Source: Microplitis mediator (Eukaryota > Arthropoda > Insecta > Hymenoptera > Braconidae). Taken from it: DNA of 64,000 bases. Both the position numbers and the translations under genes were made by a program. Under the pieces are notes generated by a model. It saw only the letters and a list, made by a program, of their open reading frames with translations. It had not been told where the DNA came from and made no database searches. The stretch covers positions 11,282,986 through 11,346,985 of the forward strand of contig NC_079972.1 of assembly GCF_029852145.1 (NCBI RefSeq), given 5' to 3'. Below are positions 49,655 to 59,372 of the stretch, piece by piece (the stretch's first letter is position 1; each line of letters opens with the position of its first letter).

Positions 49655-49836
49655 TAGTAGAGCCGGACCATGTTCGCCACCAGACGGAAATTTAAATGAA
49701 CATATGCAAAAAATAAGATGGCCATCATAAAATTAACAAGTGTATCAAAAATTACTAAAATTTTACTATGGTCATAGTAATTTTTTGATGTTTATTTCAA
49801 TTTCCGTCTGGTGGCCAACATGGTCAGGCTTTACTA
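49655..49836. mobile_element. 182-bp MITE with about 40-bp terminal inverted repeats
   Basis: The left arm TAGTAGAGCCGGACCATG... and the right arm ...CATGGTCAGGCTTTACTA are inverted copies sharing GGCCACCAGACGGAAATT (GTTCGCCACC on the left). The centre holds a small ATTACTATGxxCATAGTAAT palindrome. No clear target duplication. Only one copy is in this window. Confidence 0.6.
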
Positions 49837-49847
49837 AAGCTAAAACG

Positions 49848-50182
49848 AGCGTTTTACACTTATTTATATGTTATTTTAACATGTTGTAAGTGTTATAAAA
49901 AGTTACACACGTGTATGTTAAAAGTAAAAATTTTCCAAGAATTCTTTTGTGTTGGTCGACATTATTTTTAACATATTTTGTGTGATGATTTAACAGTAAC
50001 ATATAAAAAGTGTTGATTTCGAATCAAATAACATTTTTGTGTGTTAAAAAATCAATCGATTTTGACAGTTCAAACGAGATAAATACTGTGTGTTGAATTG
50101 ACACACAAAAGTGTTCAAAATTCAACACTCAGAATTTTAACATGTTTTTTTTAACACTTTGACGATTCGTTTTTTACTGCGT
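49848..50182. mobile_element. AACACA-family element, copy 2 (reverse orientation)
   Basis: Colinear, on the opposite strand, with 6444-6757. Shared blocks include AAACGAGCGTTTTACACTTATTTATATGTTA, the TTCAACACTCAGAATTTTAACA block and the end TTTTTTACTG. It lacks the 207-bp insertion found in copy 1, which gives that insertion an empty-site comparison. Confidence 0.65.
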
Positions 50183-50665
50183 AAGGCGTAAGACGCTTGA
50201 ACTTGACCACTGGCCAGGCTTGGGTTCGAATCCCAGTCGTCAAAAGAATTTTTCACACACAAAGTACACTGAAAAAAATAATCGCTAGCTGCTAGCGATT
50301 TTTTTCTTTAGCAGCTAGCGATTTTTAATCGTTAGCTGCAAGCGATTATTTCGCTAGCGGCTAGCGATTTTTTCTTTAGCAGCTAGCGATTTTTAATCGT
50401 TAGCTGCAAGCGATTATTTCGCTAGCTGCTAGCGATTTTTTCTTTAGCAGGTAGCGATTTAAAATCGCTTGCTGGAAGCGATTATTTCGCTAGCTGGAAG
50501 CGATTTTTTCTTTAGCAGGGAGCGATAAAAAATCGCTTGCTGGAAGCGATTTTTTCTTTGGCAGGGAGCGATTAAAAATACTGTTTTTATCATTGAAATA
50601 AATTTATAAATATACATATTCATATATATTTATACATATATATAAATATATACAAATATATATAA

Positions 50666-50721
<56 letters not shown>

Positions 50722-51420
50722 TTATATATATTTGTATATATTTATATATATTTATATATATGTATAAATATATATGAATATGTATATTTATAAATTTATT
50801 TCAATGATAAAAACAGTATTTTTAATCGCTCCCTGCCAAAGAAAAAATCGCTTCCAGCAAGCGATGTTTTATCGCTCCCTGCTAAAGAAAAAATCGCTTC
50901 CAGCAAGCGATTTTTAATCGCTACCTGCTAAAGAAAAAATCGCTTCCAGCTAGAGATTTTTAATCGCTACCTGCTAAAGAAAAAATCGCTTCCAGCAAGC
51001 GATTTTTAATCGCTACCCGCTAAAGAAAAAATCGCTAGCAGCTAGCGAAATAATCGCTTCCAGCAAGCGATTTTTAATCGCTAGCTGCGAAAGAAAAAAT
51101 CGCTAGCAGCTAGCGAAATAATCGCTTGCAGCTAACGATTAAAAATCGCTAGCTGCTAAAGAAAAAATCGCTAGCCGCTAGCAAAATAATCGCTTGCAGC
51201 TAACGATTAAAAATCGCTAGCTGCTAAAGAAAAAAATCGCTAGCAGCTAGCGATTATTTTTTTCAGTGTATGAGATTTTCGGTTCTGAGATTCGTTTAGT
51301 CGCCGATCTTTGAATTTGATTTGATTTAAAAAATCAAAAAAATTTGAATTTGAATTTGAATTCGACTATGGCCGGATATGGGATTACCCAAGGCCTAAAA
51401 ATATGTATTTAAAAAAAAAA
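50183..51420 (+). mobile_element. Possible tRNA-derived SINE split by the foldback element
   Basis: A polymerase III B-box match, GGTTCGAATCC (50223-50233), lies in a T-arm-like context (TTGGGTTCGAATCCCAG), 34 bases before the foldback insertion. After the insertion, 51271-51405 continues with mixed sequence and ends in an A-rich tail (51401-51421). No clear A box and no intact cloverleaf is present, so this is not a tRNA gene. It is offered as a SINE remnant. Confidence 0.35.
50267..51268. mobile_element. 1.0-kb foldback element built of CGCTAGCTGCTAGCGA units
   Basis: The outer ends CACTGAAAAAAATAATCG and CGATTATTTTTTTCAGTG are perfect inverted repeats with TA on each side (50265-50266, 51269-51270). 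Nearly all of both arms is tandem subunits of AATCGCTAGCTGCTAGCGATTTTTTCTTTAGCAG type, each itself palindromic. The arms meet in a 240-bp AT palindrome centred near 50698 and made of TATAAATA units. The left arm is about 310 bp and the right about 450 bp, so the subunit number differs. No coding capacity. The TA flanks suggest mobilisation by a Tc1/mariner-type transposase. Confidence 0.75.
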
Positions 51421-51474
51421 AATCACACCATAGCATTTCAAACGAGAATAATTTCTCTGACAGCATGATCCTGA

Positions 51475-51661
51475 AATTAGCCGACGTCTAATAATTTTTG
51501 GATTTTTCTAAAAATGATAAATTGAGAAAAAAAAAATATTTAAAAAATTTGCACCTATAGTTTTTTAAATTTCCTACATGTGCATATTTTTTTTTCTTTT
51601 TTTTTTTTAAATTAAATTTTAAAAAATCAAAAATTGTTAATTGCCTGCTAACTTCAGCGTC
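51475..51661. mobile_element. ATGATCC-family MITE, single copy near 51.5 kb
   Basis: The left end ATGATCCTGAAATTAGC and right end GCTAACTTCAGCGTCAT match the family consensus. The interior carries the TTTTTTAAATTTCCTACATGTGCAT block seen, inverted, in the 43.9-44.4 kb trimer. Flanks share TGACAG but offset by one base, so the duplication is imperfect. Ends are approximate. Confidence 0.6.
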
Positions 51662-53456
51662 ATTATGACAGAGTGGTCCTTCGAGCCTTTTCACACAGCA
51701 ATCTTTTGCATTCTCGTCCTCATAAGTCCCGTAATCGCTCTCAACACTAAACAGCAAACAAGAAAACAATCCTTTCGCCAATTCCCAAGTCTTCGTTCCT
51801 CTTATTACCCACTACTATTATTACCATTATCATTATAATTATAAGTATCTACTAGTGTCGCCTACACAAGAATTAAAATGGCCACTTGACACTGATGCCG
51901 CCTTTTCATCACAAGTATTTGTCGTGTTGCAATCGATCCGTAATCGATAATCTATTACTGAACGTGAGACAGCGATTCTCGGTGAATTATTCTCACGAGA
52001 CATTTAATTAAAAAAGAAATAGTAACACCCTTGGCAATGTGCGCTCTTATTATTTTTAATTATTATCGTCATCAATTAGATCTACACTATCTACAGTATT
52101 TTAATAAAATATATATATTTATATTTATATATTTCAAAGAAAGTTGGGTTTAAAATCGAGAGGACGAGAGCGTTCTACGGATATCTGCACAACGAGCGAA
52201 CTCGTAATTACAATTTAAACGATTACACTTGGACACATATATATCGTGTGTGAAATAGACTCTTCACGCTTTTTAATTGCACCGAGCTTCCATTTACCCA
52301 TATTTATCAACTCGTAATAATTAAATATTTATATATAAATATATATCTTTCTATTTTTTATCTGTAACCTTTAATCGTATTAAATAAAATAATTAACTTT
52401 TATAATTAGAATTTATTACTGTTTATATATATTTTAAAACGGGCAGTAAATTGGTACGCAGAGGAAGCTACAGCTGATATAGTATTTACGTAAATTACAT
52501 AGAAATTTTACACGTTACACGTCAAGCTATTTCACGAGACGTTAATCAATATTGGCTGTATATCGAGCAGTCGATCGCAAAGCCCGTCCGAGTGTAACGA
52601 ATGTCTGGTCTGGTGTGTGAGAAGAGAAATCCTCGCGGTTGAATGACACGCTCAAAATTAAACATATATACAACAGACAAGGGACAAGGGCTAGTGGTTG
52701 TTTTACTTTTTTTTAAATCTTTCAGCAAACAAAAGGCAACCACACGAAAAACAAACAACCGGACCTTTTTCCCTCGCGCTTTTTTTTTATTTTCCCGTGT
52801 AATTTTTTGCTACACTGAGAAAAAAGTACTTTTGTAAAAACGATAATTTTTGAGTAATAGATCGATATCAATTGAATTATTGATTTCATATTTAGCGCGA
52901 ATCTCTTAAGAGAAAATCAAAATTTATTTACACTGCAAAAAAAAGATCAAAATATCTTGATATAAACTTGGGGCCGTTTATAAAATACGTTCGCACTTAA
53001 AGGGGGAGGGGGTGTCGTTTACTGTGACAAGGGGGTCGGGGGGTCTAAGGAAATTTATTTGACGCAGGTCATCAAATTTTTCTCTCGGTTGTTTAAAATT
53101 TAGTTTTTTTTTTACGATAGAAACTCATTCGTTTCATATTTTTAAATATATAAATATTTCTACGTATATATTTCCGTCATCACGGCTCAATAATTTTCTA
53201 TATTTCCTCATATTTGGTTTTTTCGCAATTTGTTTTTCGACGTCGACGTAAACGTTGCGGTCCGTCACAATCAGTTCCCTTGTATCTTCAATATTAAAGA
53301 AATTTATTCAAGTTTTATTAGTGCAAATACTAATTATTTTAAAATAAAAAAATTTATGTACTATTAATTGCTATAAATCGTACGGGGGGAGGGGGTCTAT
53401 CATTAGTGACGCGATAGGGAAATCGCGGAAAATGTGACAGCGCGACGAAAGGCTGC

Positions 53457-53475
53457 GGGGGGGGGGGGGGGGGGG
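53457..53475. repeat. 19-base G homopolymer
   Basis: A run of 19 G inside the nested GGCCGTT element. Long poly-G is rare in AT-rich insect DNA, can form quadruplexes and is prone to sequencing length error. Confidence 0.9.
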
Positions 53476-53492
53476 TAAAAAAGTAAAATTTT

Positions 53493-53695
53493 ATGATCCT
53501 GAAGTTAACAGACGATCAACAATTATCGGATTTTTTTTTTTACAAATCAATTACAAAAAAAAATAACTAAAAATATGCACATGTAGAAAATTTAAAAAAC
53601 TACATGTGCAATTTTTAAAAAAATTTTATTTTTTATAATTGATCGTTTTGAAAAAATTCAAAAAATTATTAGACGTCAGTCAACTTCAGTGTCAT
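53493..53695. mobile_element. ATGATCC-family MITE with 8-bp duplication AAAATTTT
   Basis: The left end ATGATCCTGAAGTTAAC and right end GTCAACTTCAGTGTCAT are inverted. AAAATTTT flanks both sides (53485-53492, 53696-53703). Its interior has the ATGCACATGTAGAAAATTTAAAAAAC block shared with the other copies. This is a second independent 8-bp duplication for the family. Confidence 0.75.
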
Positions 53696-53703
53696 AAAAT
53701 TTT

Positions 53704-53911
53704 ATGTACCTGGAACATTTTTCGTGAAACGAAAATAAAAAACAAAACGAAAAGTAAAAACACTACTGGATCTAAATTTTTGAAATGTCTCGCATACGCG
53801 CTAATATGTCAGCCGAAAATTACAGGCCACTCCTAACTACCCTTTCAGCAGTCAAATTACATAAATTTTTCATTTTCGTTGCGTGAAGAACGTTTCGTTC
53901 TTCGGGTACAT
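53704..53911. mobile_element. ATGTACC-family MITE, copy 2, abutting another MITE at AAAATTTT
   Basis: The ends are ATGTACCTGGAAC and GGGTACAT. AAAATTTT lies at both sides (53696-53703 and 53912-53919), the left one shared with the neighbouring MITE. The sequence is the reverse-orientation relative of 25554-25769. Confidence 0.72.
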
Positions 53912-54396
53912 AAAATTTTGCGTGACGTATTTTATGAACGGCCTCGGGTTTCTTTGATTAAGAAAATTATTTTTAATGAAACTTCAAATTTTCGCGCCAA
54001 AAATATATGAGATTAAAAATTTTTAATAGCATAATTTCTTGTGTTAAAAATGTACCATGATTCGAAAAGATTTTTTCTCAGTGTTTTATTTTGTTATTAA
54101 ATAACATCACTATGATAGCGTTTGTTTTATTCTTTAACAATTTGTTTTCTAGTGCAAATAGAGCAAAATAACGGTGGAAAAGACACACACCGCGGATTTA
54201 TCACCAGAGTGATATTGTCAACGGGCCGTAAAACGTTAGGATGTTCCTGGCGGAAGTTAATACATACATACATGCATACAAACGGTGAAAGAGACAACGT
54301 GTTATAGAACGGAAGTATATCTACAATGCGCAGCGACGAGTTAAGAACAACGTAGCGTGAAATCGTTGCCTAGGAATTGGTGTCGTCCATTATGGA

Positions 54397-54530
54397 TGAT
54401 GATGCTGTCCTCATCATTATCATCGTCATCCTCAACATCCTCATTGTTGTCTTTTTTATCATTATTCTTATTATTATCATTGTTAAAATTATTATTATTA
54501 TTATTAGTATTACCATTATTATTATCATTT
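54397..54530. repeat. ATC/ATT trinucleotide-rich tract
   Basis: Imperfect (ATC)n then (ATT)n immediately downstream of the stop codon of the minus-strand gene, probably in its 3' UTR. The Asn/Asp-rich and Leu/Ser-rich frames there are artefacts. Confidence 0.75.
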
Positions 54531-54563
54531 ATCAATTATCATTAGCGTGTTAAATTAAATTTG

Positions 54564-54866
54564 TTAGAGATGAGCGAGAACCTCAACGCCAGTAGATACC
54601 GGCGGTGTTTGGTCGCCACTCAGTATCACCGGGTCGGATTCTGTTTGAACAATTCTAACAAGATTCGCGTCTTTTTTAGTCGACGGTGCGAGTGTCGCAT
54701 TTGGTGTAACATTGCCACGTCCACAGTAACTAGGTGGTCTACTCTCGCGCGTAGTGCAGGGGGCAATAATACTCGCGGCATTGGATCTGTAAGTCGGAGG
54801 TGGTGAGGAGGTAGGTTGAAGTCTGTCCAGCAGCAACAATCGTAGTCTGTACTCCTGCATACTGGC
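54564..54866 (-). CDS. PPxY membrane protein, last coding exon (PPTY and PPSY)
   Basis: The acceptor (minus strand) is tttaccaacag. The exon encodes residues 288-387 and TAA. It begins with a Leu/Arg-rich segment (EYRLRLLLLDRL), then SPPPTY (308-313) and RPPSY (330-334), and a Thr/Ser/Pro-rich end. Possible polyadenylation signals on the minus strand lie around 54127-54132 and 54087, but none is certain. Confidence 0.85.
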   Translation of the reverse strand, partial: ASMQEYRLRLLLLDRLQPTSSPPPTYRSNAASIIAPCTTRESRPPSYCGRGNVTPNATLAPSTKKDANLVRIVQTESDPVILSGDQTPPVSTGVEVLAHL

Positions 54867-57800
54867 CTGTTGGTAAATAAAAAACATAAATTAGTCATAG
54901 ATTATTATTATTAGTAACCAGTAATAAGCGAAGGTATGAAAAATAATAAAAGTTTAAAGGCAGAATAAATAAAGAAAATAAAAAAAAAAAGGATAAGAAT
55001 AATGAGGGGCACAGTTGTCACGTTCAACGACCCATTTATCTACCTGGTAACTCGGCGGTGGTGTTCTGAACTGGAATTCCGGATAGATCATGGCCGCGTA
55101 TGGATGCATCGGCCTCGCCGGTGGAATCCTCGACGAGATGCCCGTGAAACCGAAGAAGCTGCCGCAATTTTCTCGGCTGGTCACTCGCCAGGCTACTCCG
55201 CTCACCGTCAGCAAGACCACTCCTATACCTGCAACGATAAGTGATCCTTAGAGTACCAATTGCCGAGAAGAGCCATGAAGGTAGCCGGGTACTACTTTTT
55301 TTTTATTCCCTCCCTTTCAACTTTTTTTTACTACCATTATTATTTTTTATTTTAATTCCCGTCCACATATATTTTATTTTTATCTTCATTTTCTTTTTGT
55401 TATAATACACATCCCAGCTTGTTTAAAGTTAAAAACCCTGAGAGAACTACTTCCACTGCAGATGCTTGTGTACTCGGATGATTCCAGTCACCGGTATACA
55501 ACCGCAACTGAAAGATACCGACGTATATCCGACGTGCTTTGTTCCATCCGCCATTAGACTGCTACATATGTATCTACAAAATGCCACTGAGAAACTTGCT
55601 GCGGCATTCAGCAAAATATATACACATATATACATACATATACAGATATATTTGGCGAGTGAGTTTGTTTGAGGTCCTCGAACCTACTGCAGACCCAGAC
55701 GTTGATACAACTCTCGGATGGAGTATAATATATACGACAGAGCATTTCGATCTCGTTGAAACGTCATGCTGGTTCTGGTTCTGCTATTGCTGATTTTACA
55801 ACGAGTACGCATACAAATATTAAATGTAGACTCAACAGTGTGTTGATTGAATTAAATTCCCGTCATTTCAGCGCAAAGTCCTTCTTCAACAGAACTAATT
55901 GAGAGCAGCACAGTGTGGGTGATGGTACTTATCGAGCGCTCAAGCCATTTCATTGTGAGTTGCCTGACTGAGTATTCCTACACAGGTCGCAGGTTATAAT
56001 TCCGACATTTAGAAAGTAACCGACAACGACCGACCAGCGGCTGTTGCTGCTGTACTCAGATCGTACTCCAGGGCACTAGCGGCACTCCGTCCTCTCTTTC
56101 TCACTTTAAAACTCAATTGCTCTTTCTCCTGGCAGCCAGGGCCGCATCAAATCCTCGCTCTGGCCCGCATACTCATCATCTTCAATCCTCATTTTATCCC
56201 ATACCCATACCCATATAATACCATGACAAGCTTATTATTCTGTGTAATAACAGTAGGAGGGGCCAATTGTTTCAGGCCCAGTCCGGTTCCCCGATAATTG
56301 ATAATAATGATGTCGGGTGATGAGTTATTCGAACGCTATCTATTTATACGCTGTATGCATATTAATGTAAAATGGATTGTAAGCTATTATTTATTATGGA
56401 TTTTTTGTTCAAGACCGATCGGCAAGTACGACCTTAAAACATGCTACGGCATATGTTTAATGTAAAACTGGTTAAGAGCTGAAGAATAATCTCAAGTAGA
56501 AAACCAACACACGGCAATATGCGCCAAGATGGGATGGGATAGACATGGACGAGAGACTTAATTTAAATGTGGAAAATCACTAAAGTTTTTTCCAGCTGGT
56601 TTGCAACCGTCTCTTTGTTGGCTCCTCGAGGTGCGCCTCATTTGTAAGGCTATCAGGATCCATAATTATCCGTGCATTATTTAACTATTAATACGGATTT
56701 AATTATCGAATTGTCGCACTTACGTTCTATCCTACGCAACTGGAATTAAATAGTTAAATCGATTATTCAAAGTTACGTAATAAGTTGATGGGTTTTCCGA
56801 GCCAACAAAGAAATATTGATAGAGGATAGAGGAATGATGTAAGAGTGGACATAAAAAAATATAATATAAGTACAATACAAAGACATAATACCGAGTTTAC
56901 TATTTGTTCATAGTAGCCGACAAGGCTGATCTCTATATTTGTTTATGCACGCATTGGAACCGAGGTCTTGTCATCGATAACCAAATCGAACAGTCGATAT
57001 TACAGTATGGAGAACAGTGACAGCTGTCTATCAGTAAGTTGATTTAAATGGACACGGCGTTTCGATGTTTAATGTTAGAGAACAATTTATCCAAAATAGC
57101 TTTTGTCATGAAGACACAAGTGGGTCACGAAAATGGGCGTGTATTCTCGATAGAATGATACTGCTACATTACATTACTGAAACTCTCTATCGTAGCAATC
57201 TCTCTTTCTCTTACTCTACTCTCGTACTCTCTCCTGAGAAATACGCAAAGCCGTAATCTGAAATAGATTTGCCTGAACTGAAATGCACTTTATCGAGCTT
57301 GCCAGATCAATTTCACTCAGTCCATGAATCATATGTCCGTTGGCAGGTATCATCTCTGATGGGTACTGGAGCGTTATGCTGGATATTAATTATTGTGGAG
57401 TAGATCAACACGTTGGGTGTGAGATGAGTTTTGATACTGAATCAGTACCTCATTTATATTTATACAAATACATATATAGATATCAAGTCTTACCAATCAT
57501 GAGCAACGAGACGGCGATGTGGTCCCGACCGGTTGCCCTCAGGGCGCCAAGTAAAGCCCCCGCTGCTGCACAAACAAGGCCCACAATACCCACACCAAGA
57601 ATGGACCAGCGAACGGGAGGTGAACCCAGTCCGCAACACTGCTTCGGCACTGCGTCTCTGTAAGACAAGAAATAACAGACTTGAGTGAGTATAGAACACT
57701 GACCCACTGACACAGACTTCTCGTATCGTTTTAGTTTACTACGACTACTATCTTATAGTCACAGTCCTGCTCTTGGTCTTGGTCTTGGTCTCGGTCTTGG

Positions 57801-59341
57801 TTGTCGTAGTCACCATCGAAAGATTATTCTATACAGCGCGATACATTAACACGAGCAATAGCCGGCTCAGTACATGAAGATATACATGTACAACTGTTTA
57901 ATTTACAACAACTACAAGTACAACTGCAATTATCAGAGTTGCTGTCTATTTCAAAGCCACCAACCAATCGGGTTTACTCACTGGCTATGGGTTTATGTAC
58001 ATTAGTGTAACTCATGTCTAGAGAAATTTAACAGAACGAATAAAAAAACGCCTTCACGATAATGACGAACGGAATAGAAAGTGCAGTATTCTCTCAGGCT
58101 CTCAGATATATATATAAATAGTATTTGTATTTGTGGATGTTGATGTATAAGTAGATGTTGAGGTAGATCTAGTGCTAGAAATATATAGAATCAGATGGTG
58201 GTTCCGCGTTACACGATAAAATACTAAAACGTGATCCTCGCAATCTGGCAAAACGTGTTCAATAAAATTAAACTCGACACTCAACTACCAGCATCACGTG
58301 TGACGTAATTTAAAATCCACGTCAAAAATAAGATCATAGATATATCTATGGATATATTTGTGTTGGTCTAAATGCTGCCCCAGAGCGGAGACAGGGCCAG
58401 AGAGAGGGCAATAAAAATATATACGTAATAAGGAAAAAGAAAGGGCGATTGAATCTGTTATCGGGTGCTGTTAAAGTCGTGTCGTAAATTCAAGTGAGGC
58501 CAGTCGTCATGAGAATAATGTTAATGCAAGAGACCGAGAGAAGTATTAAAGTACAGTAGCAGCTCGATATATAAAACGAGCACATTTGGCCGAGCACTTC
58601 AATAAATTATCGATTTTCCGTAGGGAGCTCCATGCTACCCCAAGGGAAACTAACGCCGTTTAACGGCTATTCGCTCTGTACTAGGGTTGAAAAGACCTGG
58701 AGGCTCCAGAGCTAGAGTTATTGAGTGTGTATCGGAAACTCACTATACACCAGAAGAGTTTTAACAAATTTGTCGTCTGCAAACACGAGTATCGCCGATC
58801 CTGCTCCGCCTAATGTCAATATCAACGTACAGAAAAAAAAAAATTATCCACTAAAAGTAAATATTTTTCATTCAATAAAATTTTTTTTAAAACCTCAATT
58901 TTCTCAGGCAGACAAATTTTTACTCCGACCAGACAAATTCTCCGGCTCCCGAAAACTTTTGTCTTCAAAAATATTTTCTTGACTCAAGGCATTTTTTTCT
59001 AAGTACAGTTTTATTTTTACAGCTTTTGTTATTGTCCGTGATTTTATTTTTTATCTTTATCTTTGTCTCCGTCTACTTTACTTGGGGGTTCGTTATCTTG
59101 CAGAAAATAATTCAAGTAACGACTCTTTGAAACGCGCTGTCATTTTTAGTCGTCCACGTGCGCAACGATTCAGGCCATTGGCCGATTGGTACAAAGGGGA
59201 TCGAAATGATTCACGAAATCAAGTTGATCCATAGGGGCTAGGAATTGATGAACGCGAACGGTACGTGAGCTTACAGAGTTAACGATGGGGGATATATATA
59301 TGAACGGCACCGAATAACGTGCCCCTGCACGTATGTGTCTA

Positions 59342-59372
<31 letters not shown>

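Larger units (their letters stand above)
52973..53943. mobile_element. Element with GGCCGTTYATAAAATACGT ends, nested
   Basis: The left end GGCCGTTTATAAAATACGT and right end ACGTATTTTATGAACGGCC are inverted copies with one mismatch. Next to the left end is a G-rich stretch (GGGGGAGGGGGT) and inside is a 19-base G run (53457-53475). Target duplication is not clear. No transposase frame is recognisable. Two MITEs (53493-53695 and 53704-53911) are inserted in its right part. Confidence 0.58.
52813..54083. mobile_element. Outer element of a nested cluster, CACTGAGAAAAAA ends
   Basis: CACTGAGAAAAAA (52813-52825) and its exact complement TTTTTTCTCAGTG (54071-54083) bound a 1.27-kb block. TA precedes the left end but the right end is followed by TTTTATT, so the duplication is not confirmed. 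A second CACTGCAAAAAAAA start lies at about 52931. Inside are the GGCCGTT element and two MITEs. Confidence 0.5.
40601..54563. other. Convergent intergenic region, transposon-rich
   Basis: No coding gene is supported between the ends of the two convergent genes. From left to right: AT-rich unique DNA with an ATT microsatellite (43325-43412), a MITE trimer (43856-44446), a tandemly expanded inverted-repeat element (45494-46034), AAGTTG-motif DNA (about 47090-48640), two MITEs (49655-49836 and 49848-50182), a foldback element in a possible SINE (50183-51420), a MITE near 51475, and a nested cluster (52813-54083). Confidence 0.7.

Noticed and set aside
50160..50242. Intact tRNA gene suggested by the GGTTCGAATCC box and a 7-bp pairing TGACGAT/GTCGTCA
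   Set aside because: The 5' half of the pairing lies in the terminal repeat of the AACACA element, there is no A box or anticodon arm, and spacing is irregular. Kept only as a possible SINE.
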